Positions 22,142 to 30,591 of a stretch of 39,358 nt of DNA are shown piece after piece; within the stretch, counting starts at the first letter, position 1, and each line of letters begins with the position of its first letter. A program made the translations under genes and the position numbers. The stretch is from an uncultured Clostridium sp. (GTDB lineage: Bacteria > Bacillota_I > Bacilli_A > RF39 > UBA660), in assembly GCA_902493795.1 (NCBI GenBank), contig CABUQZ010000017.1:1-39358 (forward strand). The letters are read 5' to 3'. The notes below the pieces were generated by a model. That model was given only the letters and a program-made list of their open reading frames with translations. It was not told the origin of the DNA and made no database searches.

Positions 22142-23006
22142 AGATGACAAAGTAATTATTGATGGTTATGTAAATGCAGTTGAAAGATTTTCAAAACCTC
22201 TTACTAATAAAAATGGTAAAAAGTTTATTGAAAGAATAATGCCATCTGTATTTCAAAGAGCCATTGAAAAGAATGATGCTATTAAAGTTTTACTAAATCA
22301 TAATTACGATATGGAACTTGCTAATACCAAAGATGGAAGTGCAAAACTATATGAAGATAATATTGGTTTAAGAGCAATAGTTGAAGTTAGTGATGCTACT
22401 GTCATAGAGAAAGCAAAACAAAATAAATTGCGAGGTTGGTCATTTGGCTTTATTTGTAATAAAGAAGATGAAGAAATAAATGACAATGGTATTAGTGAAA
22501 GAACAGTAAGAGATATTGATTTATTTGAAGTATCTATTATTGATGATAGAAAGATACCTGCTTATATTGGTACAAGTATTGAAATGCGTGATGGTGAAGT
22601 AAAAGAAATTGAATTTAGATATGAAGAAACTGAAAGTGATGAAAATACACAATCAGAAGATAGTGTCAAAAATGAAAATTTTAGTAGCATGACTGCATCA
22701 CAAAAAAGAGAATTGTTAAATGGTGCTTATAGGCAAACATTTAGCAACGGTTGGTTAGAAGATTATGATGACTATTTTGTTTATGGAAGTACAAAAGAAG
22801 ATAGTACATTGTATAAGATGCCTTATACAATAACCGATGGTGTTGTAAGTATAGATACATCTAAGCAAGTTAAAGTTGTGAGAGGTGGATATAAAGAAGT
22901 AAGGTATGAAGAAAAACCCGAACAACAACCTAAACAGGAAGTTGAAAAAATAGATTTCTCTGAATACGAGAATAGAATAAAAAAAATTAAGGAGGAAACA
23001 GAATGA
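22125..23006 (+). CDS. Prohead maturation protease with an added C-terminal domain
   Basis: 293 residues. The HK97-type protease spans about 1-160, with H59 (L-L-N-H-N), S106 (G-W-S-F-G-F) and D-L-F-E-V-S-I-I-D. It cleaves scaffold and capsid delta domain in the prohead. Residues about 185-262 form an extra domain (S-S-M-T-A-S-Q-K-R-E-L-L-N then a Tyr/Asp-rich beta region), and a helical tail follows; this part may act as scaffold. GGAGGTG is 7 nt before the ATG. Confidence 0.9.
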   Translation: MKIQVRDDKVIIDGYVNAVERFSKPLTNKNGKKFIERIMPSVFQRAIEKNDAIKVLLNHNYDMELANTKDGSAKLYEDNIGLRAIVEVSDATVIEKAKQNKLRGWSFGFICNKEDEEINDNGISERTVRDIDLFEVSIIDDRKIPAYIGTSIEMRDGEVKEIEFRYEETESDENTQSEDSVKNENFSSMTASQKRELLNGAYRQTFSNGWLEDYDDYFVYGSTKEDSTLYKMPYTITDGVVSIDTSKQVKVVRGGYKEVRYEEKPEQQPKQEVEKIDFSEYENRIKKIKEETE

Positions 23007-24214
23007 AAAACAATGAGTTAAAAAAGTATGCTGAAATGAAAGCAGACAAGCAAAAAGAAATGACTGATTTAGTCGAAAAAGTAAAAGGTGAAGAAAGAGC
23101 AATGACACCAGAAGAAGATGAATTGTTCAATCAACTTGAAAAAGATATCCAAGCAATTAATGATACAGTTGCTAAGATAAATAAAAGTCGCCAACTAACA
23201 GAAGAAGATGGTGCAAGTAAAAATGATGAAAAGGAGGGAAAAAATATGTCAGAAGAAGAAAGAGCAATGGAAATTGAACAAAGAGATATTGAAGATTTTG
23301 CCAAATATATTAGAGGTGAATTCGTAGAACAAAGAGCAGATGGTGATTTTGGTAAAGGTAAAGCAGGAGCAGTAATACCTACTACAATTGCAAATAAAAT
23401 TATCATGACTGCTTATAATATGAGTCCAATCCTAGAAAAATGTACACCATACAACACAAAGGGTAAATTATCAATTCCTGTTTATGGTAAAGATAGCAAA
23501 GGTAATGATATTACAGTATCTTATGCAGAAGATTTTACTGATTTAGTTGAAAAAGCAGGAGCAATAACTTCTGTTGATTTAGATGATTATTTAATTGGTG
23601 CATTAGCAAAATTAGGTAATTCATTAATTAATAATACTGATATTGATTTAGTTAATATGGTAATAAATATTATTGCTGAATATGTAAAAATCTTCTTAGA
23701 AGGACAAATTTTAAATGGTTCTGACAAAATAACTGGATGTAAAGATATTACTAGAATTCATGAAGTTGCAACAGCAGTTATCACTTATGATGATTTAGTA
23801 AAATTAAAGAATAAAGTTATTCAATCATTTAGAAAAGGTTCTATTTGGGTAATGAACCAAGATACTGAAACTGCTATTGAATTAATTAAAGATGCAAATG
23901 ATAATCCTATCTTTGTTGCAGACCCAACTGGTGAATTTGATGGTAAAGTCTTAGGATACCCTGTTTATGTTTCTGATAATATGGCAGGTATTGAAGCAGG
24001 AAAAAGACCTATAATTTTTGGTAATTTTAGTGGTATTGCTTTAAAGAAATCAAAAGACTTAGAATTACAAATTCTTAAAGAAAAATATGCTACTCAACAT
24101 GCTACTGGTATCGTTGCATGGTTAGAAGCAGATGCAAAAGTTGAACATCTTCAAAAATTATCAGCATTAGATATAAAATCAGCAACAACACCATCTAATC
24201 CATCAGAAAAATAA
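23003..24214 (+). CDS. Major capsid protein, HK97 fold
   Basis: 403 residues. An N-terminal charged coiled coil (about 1-65) is the delta scaffold domain; the capsid core follows with V-I-P-T-T-I-A-N-K-I-I, N-T-K-G-K-L-S-I-P-V-Y-G, S-I-W-V-M-N-Q-D-T and L-G-Y-P-V-Y-V-S-D-N-M. The delta domain is probably removed by the preceding protease. ATGA overlap with that gene. Confidence 0.95.
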   Translation: MKNNELKKYAEMKADKQKEMTDLVEKVKGEERAMTPEEDELFNQLEKDIQAINDTVAKINKSRQLTEEDGASKNDEKEGKNMSEEERAMEIEQRDIEDFAKYIRGEFVEQRADGDFGKGKAGAVIPTTIANKIIMTAYNMSPILEKCTPYNTKGKLSIPVYGKDSKGNDITVSYAEDFTDLVEKAGAITSVDLDDYLIGALAKLGNSLINNTDIDLVNMVINIIAEYVKIFLEGQILNGSDKITGCKDITRIHEVATAVITYDDLVKLKNKVIQSFRKGSIWVMNQDTETAIELIKDANDNPIFVADPTGEFDGKVLGYPVYVSDNMAGIEAGKRPIIFGNFSGIALKKSKDLELQILKEKYATQHATGIVAWLEADAKVEHLQKLSALDIKSATTPSNPSEK

Positions 24215-24603
24215 TGTATATTGTTTTAAAAAGTTTTGCTGGTAAGGAATATTCAGGTACAAAGGGTAAACTAATTGAAATTAAAGACAAAGATTTTGCT
24301 AAGTCTTTAATCAAGGCTGGTTTTATCGCTGAATATAGTAAGCAAGATAAAAAAAATGCAGATAAGGATAAAGAAATTGTTGAATTAAAATCAACAATTT
24401 CTAAACTTACTGATGAAAATACAAAATTAGAAGAAGAAAAAGCAGAATTGATTTTAAAAGTTCAAGAACTAGAAAATGCCTCTGCCGATGCTTCTACTGA
24501 TGATACTGAAAATAATGGAAATGGTACAGATGGTGCTACTGAAAACCATAGCGAAAATGAAGATGATAATAAAGATACCAATAAAGCATCTAACAATAAG
24601 TAA
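24214..24603 (+). CDS. Hypothetical protein after the capsid gene, possible capsid accessory
   Basis: 129 residues. A compact N-terminal part (about 1-45, F-A-K-S-L-I-K-A-G-F-I), a coiled coil (about 48-90) and a low-complexity acidic Asn/Asp/Thr tail. Position between capsid and head-tail connector suggests a head accessory or decoration function. Not recognised. Confidence 0.6.
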   Translation: MYIVLKSFAGKEYSGTKGKLIEIKDKDFAKSLIKAGFIAEYSKQDKKNADKDKEIVELKSTISKLTDENTKLEEEKAELILKVQELENASADASTDDTENNGNGTDGATENHSENEDDNKDTNKASNNK

Positions 24604-24646
24604 TTAATTTGTTGTTCGGGCTAAACTTCCAAAAGGAGGAAACAAT

Positions 24647-24940
24647 ATGATTACTAAGGTTAGTGAAATTACTGTTGAAGATTTAAAGACTTATCTTAGG
24701 ATAAGTGATGACTTATTAAAAGATGATAAAAAATTCCTAGAAACGATTTTAAATAGTTCAATAAACTATATAAAAAATAATACTGGTATTGATGATGTGG
24801 ATAAATATAGTGATTTAGTTATAGTTGTCTTTGTATTATGTCAAGATATGTATGATAATAGAACTTTATATGTTGATAAAAACAATGTAAATAAAGTTGT
24901 TTCATCTATTTTAGGGCAACATGATAATAACCTTTTATGA
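24647..24940 (+). CDS. Head-tail connector, gp6-like
   Basis: 97 residues. T-V-E-D-L-K-T-Y-L-R-I-S-D and the V-F-V-L-C-Q-D-M-Y-D-N-R helix are hallmarks of HK97 gp6-type adaptors, which dock below the portal. AAAGGAGG upstream. Overlaps the next gene by 4 nt. Confidence 0.85.
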   Translation: MITKVSEITVEDLKTYLRISDDLLKDDKKFLETILNSSINYIKNNTGIDDVDKYSDLVIVVFVLCQDMYDNRTLYVDKNNVNKVVSSILGQHDNNLL

Positions 24941-25263
24941 TAAATGCAGGTAAGTATAATAAAAAGATAGAAATACTTGGAATTAAACCTGTAAAGGATA
25001 AAGGTGGCTTTAAAAAAGATGAAGAATATATTGTATTAAAAACTTATGCATCTATAAAAACAACTAGGGGTTATACCCTTATTCAAAATGATAGTGATTT
25101 TGAAAAAGCATATACAAATTTTACTATAAGATATCCACAGGTTAATATTAGTAGAGATATGATTATTAAATATAATTCAAAAACTTATACAATTGAATAT
25201 TTAAATGATATTGATGAAAAACATATTGAATTAGAAATTCAAGCAAAACTGGTTAATAAATAA
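24937..25263 (+). CDS. Head closure protein
   Basis: 108 residues. M-I-N-A-G-K-Y-N-K-K-I-E-I-L and D-M-I-I-K-Y-N-S-K-T-Y-T-I match the small beta-barrel stopper family. It closes the portal channel and joins the tail. Confidence 0.82.
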   Translation: MINAGKYNKKIEILGIKPVKDKGGFKKDEEYIVLKTYASIKTTRGYTLIQNDSDFEKAYTNFTIRYPQVNISRDMIIKYNSKTYTIEYLNDIDEKHIELEIQAKLVNK

Positions 25264-25676
25264 TGGCAAAGTTTAAAGCAGAATTACCGATTGATATAAT
25301 TCAATCTTTTGAAAAGTTGGAGTCTAGTTGTCAAGAGATGATTGGTGAAATGACTAAGGCAGGAGCAGAAACTGTATATAAAAAGGCAGTTGTAAATATG
25401 AGAAAATCATTTAAACATTCTGCTGATTTAGAAAAGTGTTTAAAGATTACAAAGACTTATAAAACACCATCTGATGGTGGTGTAAATACTAAAATAGGTA
25501 TTTATGGATATTTACGAGGTGATAAGTCTAAACCTGCACCTTTAATTGCCAATTCAAGAGAACACGGAAATTCAAGAGGCGAAAAAAGGAAACCTTTTTT
25601 TAAAAAATCTTTTGTAAAAAGTGATATTGAAAGAGAAATGATTAGGGTTCAAGATAAATATTTACCAAAGGGGTGA
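25263..25676 (+). CDS. HK97 gp10-like tail completion protein
   Basis: 137 residues. G-A-E-T-V-Y-K-K-A-V-V-N-M-R, then R-E-H-G-N-S-R-G-E-K-R-K-P-F-F-K-K-S-F, the typical end motif of the gp10 family. Its start overlaps the previous stop by one base (TAATG). Confidence 0.8.
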   Translation: MAKFKAELPIDIIQSFEKLESSCQEMIGEMTKAGAETVYKKAVVNMRKSFKHSADLEKCLKITKTYKTPSDGGVNTKIGIYGYLRGDKSKPAPLIANSREHGNSRGEKRKPFFKKSFVKSDIEREMIRVQDKYLPKG

Positions 25677-25682
25677 TAAATT

Positions 25683-26027
25683 ATGAATGAAGAAATAGAA
25701 GAAATTTTTCAAGGAAAAATAACTGTTGATAAAAAGGATATTCCAATAAGTTTTATGGAATATACAGGCAATAGTATTGATTATATAGTTTATTACAATG
25801 ATGGTGATACTCCTTGTTATAGTGAGGATGATGAAGTTGTTTATAGTAAAAATGAATTAGAATTTAATATATATACAAAAGGGAATTATTTAAATATAGT
25901 TAAGGAATTAAAGAAAATATTAAAAAGTCATAATTACGACTGGTTAGGTGATGAGGGTGATTTGTATGAAACAGATACCAAATATCACCATTTTGTTGTA
26001 ACATTTGAAAAATTAAGGAGGATATGA
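25683..26027 (+). CDS. Tail terminator-like protein
   Basis: 114 residues. Size, position just before the major tail gene, and the layout with N-Y-L-N-I-V-K-E-L-K-K-I-L followed by D-T-K-Y-H-H-F-V-V-T-F fit the tail-terminator/minor tail family that caps the tube. Confidence 0.7.
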   Translation: MNEEIEEIFQGKITVDKKDIPISFMEYTGNSIDYIVYYNDGDTPCYSEDDEVVYSKNELEFNIYTKGNYLNIVKELKKILKSHNYDWLGDEGDLYETDTKYHHFVVTFEKLRRI

Positions 26028-26028
26028 T

Positions 26029-26703
26029 ATGGCAAGAATAGGTTTAAAGAATTTTAGATATTCTGAATTAGATGAAAACGAAAATGTTATTGCACCTAAA
26101 TCGCTTGGTAAAGCAATAGATTGTAAGGTTTCATTGGAATTAAATAGTGCAGAATTATATGGCGATGATGCACTAGCAGAAAGTGATTATACATTCAATA
26201 AAGGAAGTGTAACAATTTCTATTGATGATGATGATGATAAAGTATTAGCACCATTATTAGGACACACTATTAGTGAAGAATATGTTGCTACTACTGATAA
26301 AACACCAACATCAAGCAAAACATATTATACTAAATCAGGTAGTGAATATACTAAGTTTACAGGTTCTACTTTTACGACAGGTACAACTTATTATGAAAAA
26401 AGCACTACATTTGGTGAAGTAATTAGAAAAGATACAGATGTAGCACCTTATGTTGCATTTGGTAGAATTTTAACTAAAATTGTTAATGGTGTCTATAAGT
26501 ATAAAGTAGAATTCTTATCAAAGGTTAAATTCAAAGATACTATGCCTGATGAAAAAACAAAAGGTGAGTCAATTGAATTCACTACAATTTCAATAGAGGG
26601 AACTGTAATGAAAAAAGCCAATGGTGAGTGGTCTAGGGCTAAAACATTTGCTACTTATGAAGAAGCGAGTGAATACTTAGATAGTTTATTAACAAAAAAA
26701 TAG
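26029..26703 (+). CDS. Major tail tube protein
   Basis: 224 residues, phi13-type. M-A-R-I-G-L-K-N-F-R-Y-S-E-L-D-E-N and the F-L-S-K-V-K-F-K-D-T-M-P-D-E segment are typical. An inserted Thr/Tyr-rich stretch at about 84-125 (K-T-Y-Y-T-K-S-G and T-T-Y-Y-E-K) looks like a small surface domain added to the tube. A strong terminator follows. Confidence 0.85.
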   Translation: MARIGLKNFRYSELDENENVIAPKSLGKAIDCKVSLELNSAELYGDDALAESDYTFNKGSVTISIDDDDDKVLAPLLGHTISEEYVATTDKTPTSSKTYYTKSGSEYTKFTGSTFTTGTTYYEKSTTFGEVIRKDTDVAPYVAFGRILTKIVNGVYKYKVEFLSKVKFKDTMPDEKTKGESIEFTTISIEGTVMKKANGEWSRAKTFATYEEASEYLDSLLTKK

Positions 26704-26769
26704 TCAAAAATTTTAATAAAGAAAACTTATAAATCTTTTCGAAGAAACAGTGAAAAAATCTGATAGAAG

Positions 26770-26820
26770 AAAGGGTAAAGAACTAGAAATTAATCTGGTC
26801 TTTACCCTTTTTTATTTTAT
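26770..26820 (+). terminator. Strong terminator after the major tail gene
   Basis: AAAGGGTAAAGA pairs perfectly with TCTTTACCCTTT (12 bp) around a 17-nt loop that can itself pair partly, followed by TTTTATTTT. It probably lowers expression of the following tail genes relative to capsid and tube. Confidence 0.85.
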
Positions 26821-26843
26821 TTATATTTAGAAAGGGTGAGATT

Positions 26844-27203
26844 ATGAAAGAAAAAGAAGCAGTTTTTTCTGTAAATGGTAAAGAATATAAAGCAGTTTTT
26901 AACCTAAATGTTATGCAAGAAATTCAAATTGAATATGAAACATTTGCAAGATGGGGTGAATTAACTGATGGAAAAGGTGAAAAGGGCGAAGTTGATATAA
27001 AGGCTTTAATATTTGGAATTAAAGCAATGTTAAATGAAGCGATTGATATTGAAAATGAAACCTTAACAGATAATAAAAAGCCATATTTAACTGAAAAGCA
27101 AGTTGGTAGATTAATTACAGAAATGGGATTAAAAGAAGCCACTCAAAAATTAAATTCAACAGTTATTAACTCAACTAAGGATGATAAACCAAAAAACGAG
27201 TAA
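26844..27203 (+). CDS. Tail assembly chaperone, gpG-like
   Basis: 119 residues. F-N-L-N-V-M-Q-E-I-Q-I-E-Y near the start and the E-K-Q-V-G-R-L-I-T-E-M-G segment fit the G-type chaperone that coats the tape measure during tail assembly. Its last codons hold the slippery sequence A-AAA-AAC (27191-27197), from which a -1 shift gives a longer G-T product. Confidence 0.82.
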   Translation: MKEKEAVFSVNGKEYKAVFNLNVMQEIQIEYETFARWGELTDGKGEKGEVDIKALIFGIKAMLNEAIDIENETLTDNKKPYLTEKQVGRLITEMGLKEATQKLNSTVINSTKDDKPKNE

Positions 27204-27418
27204 TCCACGAGGAAGATGAAAACGAAAAAATAGATTTCTCGTGGTTTTCATTTATTGGTGTTAATAAGTTGGGTTTTAGTGAAAAGGAAGTATTTAGAAT
27301 GACATTAAGAAAATTCAATATGTTGTGGGAAAAATACAAATTTTATTTTGATTTAGAAAAAAATTCAACTTATAGAGAAATGGAAAAAGCCCAAGCAGAA
27401 GAAGATGAATGGTTATAG
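27197..27418 (+). CDS. gpT-like extension made by -1 ribosomal frameshift
   Basis: 73 codons in the -1 frame with no usable start of its own near the front. Reading A-AAA-AAC and slipping back one base continues R-V-I-H-E-E-D-E-N-E-K-I-D-F-S-W-F-S-F-I-G and ends E-E-D-E-W-L. A perfect 7-bp stem CCACGAG/CTCGTGG (27205-27211 with 27238-27244) begins 7 nt after the slip site, the expected stimulator. Expected fusion length is about 190 residues. Confidence 0.82.
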   Translation, partial: RVIHEEDENEKIDFSWFSFIGVNKLGFSEKEVFRMTLRKFNMLWEKYKFYFDLEKNSTYREMEKAQAEEDEWL

Positions 27419-27433
27419 GAGGGAGGTAAAACT

Positions 27434-29902
27434 ATGGCAGGTTCATTTGGTGGAACAGTAAAATTAACTGGTGAAAGTGAATATGCAAGTGCATTAAAGA
27501 ATATTAATAGCAATTTAAAAGCAGTTAGTAGTGAATTAAAACTTGTTTCAACAGAATTTACTAATAATGGTAATAAAATAGGCGATTTACGAAGCAAAAA
27601 TGATGCACTTAATAAGAAACTTCAAGAAGAACAAAATGTTGTTAAAACTTGTTCTGATGCCATTAAAGATTTTACTGAACAACAATCAAAAAACAAAAAT
27701 CAAATTGATAAATTAAGAAGTTCATTAGATATAGAAAAAACTACATTAGATAAAATGAAAAATAGCACAACTGCAACAAGTGAAGAAATATCCAAACAAG
27801 AAAAAATTGTTGCAGATTTATCAAAAGAATTATCTAAATCTGAAAGTGCTTATGATAGCAATAGTAGGAAAATAAATGATTATAAAGTTAAATTGAATGA
27901 TGCAAAAACTCAATGTAGTGATTTATCAAAAGAAATTCAAGATAATAATAATATATTATCAAAAACAAAAGATAATTTTAAAGATAATGCAAAGTCTGTT
28001 AAGGATTTTGCAACGGAAGAAGAAAAAGCAGGTAATAATACTCTAACATTAGGGGATTTGATAAAAGGTAACTTAATAAGTGAGGGTATTATAGCAGGTA
28101 TTAAAGGTTTAGCAGGAGCAATGAAAACAGTTGGTTCTGCTTTATTAGATATTGGTAAATCTGCTATTGATAGTTATGCTAATTATGAGCAGTTAATAGG
28201 TGGTGTTGAAACATTATTTAAAGATAGTGCAGGTATTGTTGAGGGCTATGCTAATAATGCTTATAAAACTGCTGGTTTATCTGCAAATGATTATATGGAA
28301 ACAGTAACATCATTCTCTGCAAGTCTATTACAGAGTTTAAATAATGATACTGCTAAAAGTGCAGAAGTTGCTGATATGGCAATTACGGATATGTCTGACA
28401 ATGCAAATAAAATGGGTACAGATATGTCTATGATACAAAGTGCATATCAAGGATTTGCTAAGCAAAATTATACCATGTTAGATAATCTTAAATTAGGTTA
28501 TGGTGGTACTAAGTCTGAGATGGAAAGATTATTAAAAGATGCACAAAAAATTAGTGGTGTCAAGTACGATATTTCCAATTTAAGTGATGTTTATAATGCA
28601 ATTCATGTAATTCAAGGTGAATTGGGTATCACAGGTACGACTGCCAAAGAAGCAAGTACAACAATACAAGGGTCAGTTGCTTCAATGAAATCTGCATGGA
28701 GCAATTTATTAACAGGGGTTGCCGATGACAATGCAGATTGGGGAACTTTGGTTAATAATTTTGTTGATAGTGTAGTAACTGCTGGTGATAATTTATTACC
28801 TAGAATAGAAATAGCAGTCGAGGGAATAGGTCTTTTAATTACTGATGGATTAGCATTATTGCTTCAAAATGTAGTTCCAATGGGAATGCAACTTATTCAA
28901 AATTTAATTACTGGTATGGCTAATCAATTACCTGATATTATACCAAGTATAAATGGTGCAATGGGTATGATTATAAATGGAATTGTTGCGATGTTGCCAC
29001 AAATTTTACAAATGGGAATTCAAATAATAGTATCCTTAGTACAAGGAATAGCACAATCATTACCTACCTTAATTCCACAAATGGTTGATGCAGTTGTTAC
29101 TATGGTAGATACATTATTAGACAATATTGATTTAATCATAGATGCAGGTATTCAATTACTAATTGGATTAGCAGATGGATTAATTGAGGCATTGCCAAAA
29201 TTAATTGATAGAATTCCTGAAATAATAGATAAATTAGTTCAAGCAATTACTAATAATTTACCAAAAATAATTGAAGCAGGTATTGAACTTACTGTTAAAT
29301 TAGCATGGGGTATCGTTAAAGCAATACCACAATTAGTTTCTAAAATTCCACAAATAATTAGTTCATTAGTATCAGGCATAGCAAGTTATTATTCAAAAAT
29401 GTGGAATATAGGTAAGGAATTACTTGGAAAAGTAAAAGATGGTATTACCAATGGAATATCAGGAATGTTAGATGTTGGAAAAAATTTAGTAAAAGGTTTA
29501 TGGAATGGTATAAACAATGCCAAAGATTGGGTTTTAGATAAGATTAAAGGCTTTGGAAAAAGTATTGTTAATGGGATTAAAGGTATTTTTGGAATTCATA
29601 GTCCATCTACTGTATTTAGAGATGAAATTGGTGTTAATTTAGCCAAAGGTATAGGTGTAGGTTTTGAAGATGAAATGGGCAATGTAAATGATACCATTCA
29701 AAAATCTTTACCTACTGATTTAGATGTTTCACCAAATTTAAATTTAAATAGTAATACAACAGGTAATTATGGAATTAGTGATAACTATTCTTCTTTAGTA
29801 AATGCATTACAGGATGCATTGGATGGTATGTCATTCAAAGTAGATGGTGATAAATTTGGTGAATTAGTAGTTGATAAGGTAGAAAGGGTGATTTATTCAT
29901 GA
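27434..29902 (+). CDS. Tail tape measure protein
   Basis: 822 residues. N-terminal G-G-T-V-K-L-T-G-E-S-E-Y-A-S-A-L-K and long coiled coil (about 20-190), a Gly/Ala-rich region (about 215-245), and a hydrophobic middle (about 470-650) with repeated membrane-like helices; the C-terminal G-I-H-S-P-S-T-V-F-R-D-E-I-G is very typical. Length predicts a tail of roughly 120 nm by the usual 1.5 angstrom per residue rule. It overlaps the next gene by 4 nt. Confidence 0.95.
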   Translation: MAGSFGGTVKLTGESEYASALKNINSNLKAVSSELKLVSTEFTNNGNKIGDLRSKNDALNKKLQEEQNVVKTCSDAIKDFTEQQSKNKNQIDKLRSSLDIEKTTLDKMKNSTTATSEEISKQEKIVADLSKELSKSESAYDSNSRKINDYKVKLNDAKTQCSDLSKEIQDNNNILSKTKDNFKDNAKSVKDFATEEEKAGNNTLTLGDLIKGNLISEGIIAGIKGLAGAMKTVGSALLDIGKSAIDSYANYEQLIGGVETLFKDSAGIVEGYANNAYKTAGLSANDYMETVTSFSASLLQSLNNDTAKSAEVADMAITDMSDNANKMGTDMSMIQSAYQGFAKQNYTMLDNLKLGYGGTKSEMERLLKDAQKISGVKYDISNLSDVYNAIHVIQGELGITGTTAKEASTTIQGSVASMKSAWSNLLTGVADDNADWGTLVNNFVDSVVTAGDNLLPRIEIAVEGIGLLITDGLALLLQNVVPMGMQLIQNLITGMANQLPDIIPSINGAMGMIINGIVAMLPQILQMGIQIIVSLVQGIAQSLPTLIPQMVDAVVTMVDTLLDNIDLIIDAGIQLLIGLADGLIEALPKLIDRIPEIIDKLVQAITNNLPKIIEAGIELTVKLAWGIVKAIPQLVSKIPQIISSLVSGIASYYSKMWNIGKELLGKVKDGITNGISGMLDVGKNLVKGLWNGINNAKDWVLDKIKGFGKSIVNGIKGIFGIHSPSTVFRDEIGVNLAKGIGVGFEDEMGNVNDTIQKSLPTDLDVSPNLNLNSNTTGNYGISDNYSSLVNALQDALDGMSFKVDGDKFGELVVDKVERVIYS

Positions 29903-30591
29903 GTTATATAATTTGGAAAAATAGACATAGTGATGATGTAAAAGGATTATTGATAAGTGAGTTATCACCTATTTCTAAGCCTAAAATGAGAACAACAACA
30001 ACTGAAATTGATGGAAAAGATGGCGATGTTGTTGAATATTTAGGATATAAAAGTTATACAAAAACAATTTCAATTGGTTTAACTAAAAATTATGATATAG
30101 ATGAAATTATCAATTATTTTAATGGAAGTGGTAAGTTGATATTATCAAATGAACCTGATAAATACTATAATGCACAAATAATTGATAGTATTGATTATAA
30201 TAGATTAATCAATTTTAAAAAGGCAAGTGTAAAATTTTATGTTCAACCATTTAAATATTTATTAAATGAAGCACCATTTGTTTTAAATATTACTAATGAA
30301 ACCTCATTAAAAGTATCAAATAGAGGATATGAACAATCTAAACCAATAATCACATTGTATGGAACAGGTACAATTCAATTATTAGTAAATGGAAACCAAA
30401 TTTTTTCAGTAGATATGGTTGATGATTATATAACTATTGACTCTGAACAGGAAGAAGCATATCATGGACTAATTTTAAAAAACAGACAAATGACAGGCGA
30501 TTTTCCAAAATTAAATTCAGGTATAAACATTATTAGTTGGGTTGGTAATTTAACAAAAATAGAAGTCAATCCTAAAAGTAGGTGGTTATAA
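29899..30591 (+). CDS. Distal tail protein (Dit)
   Basis: 230 residues. L-G-Y-K-S-Y-T-K-T-I-S-I-G-L and F-K-K-A-S-V-K-F-Y-V-Q-P-F-K-Y belong to the Dit N-terminal ring domain; a galectin-like C-terminal half follows. It forms the baseplate hub ring between tape measure and Tal genes. Confidence 0.85.
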   Translation: MSYIIWKNRHSDDVKGLLISELSPISKPKMRTTTTEIDGKDGDVVEYLGYKSYTKTISIGLTKNYDIDEIINYFNGSGKLILSNEPDKYYNAQIIDSIDYNRLINFKKASVKFYVQPFKYLLNEAPFVLNITNETSLKVSNRGYEQSKPIITLYGTGTIQLLVNGNQIFSVDMVDDYITIDSEQEEAYHGLILKNRQMTGDFPKLNSGINIISWVGNLTKIEVNPKSRWL

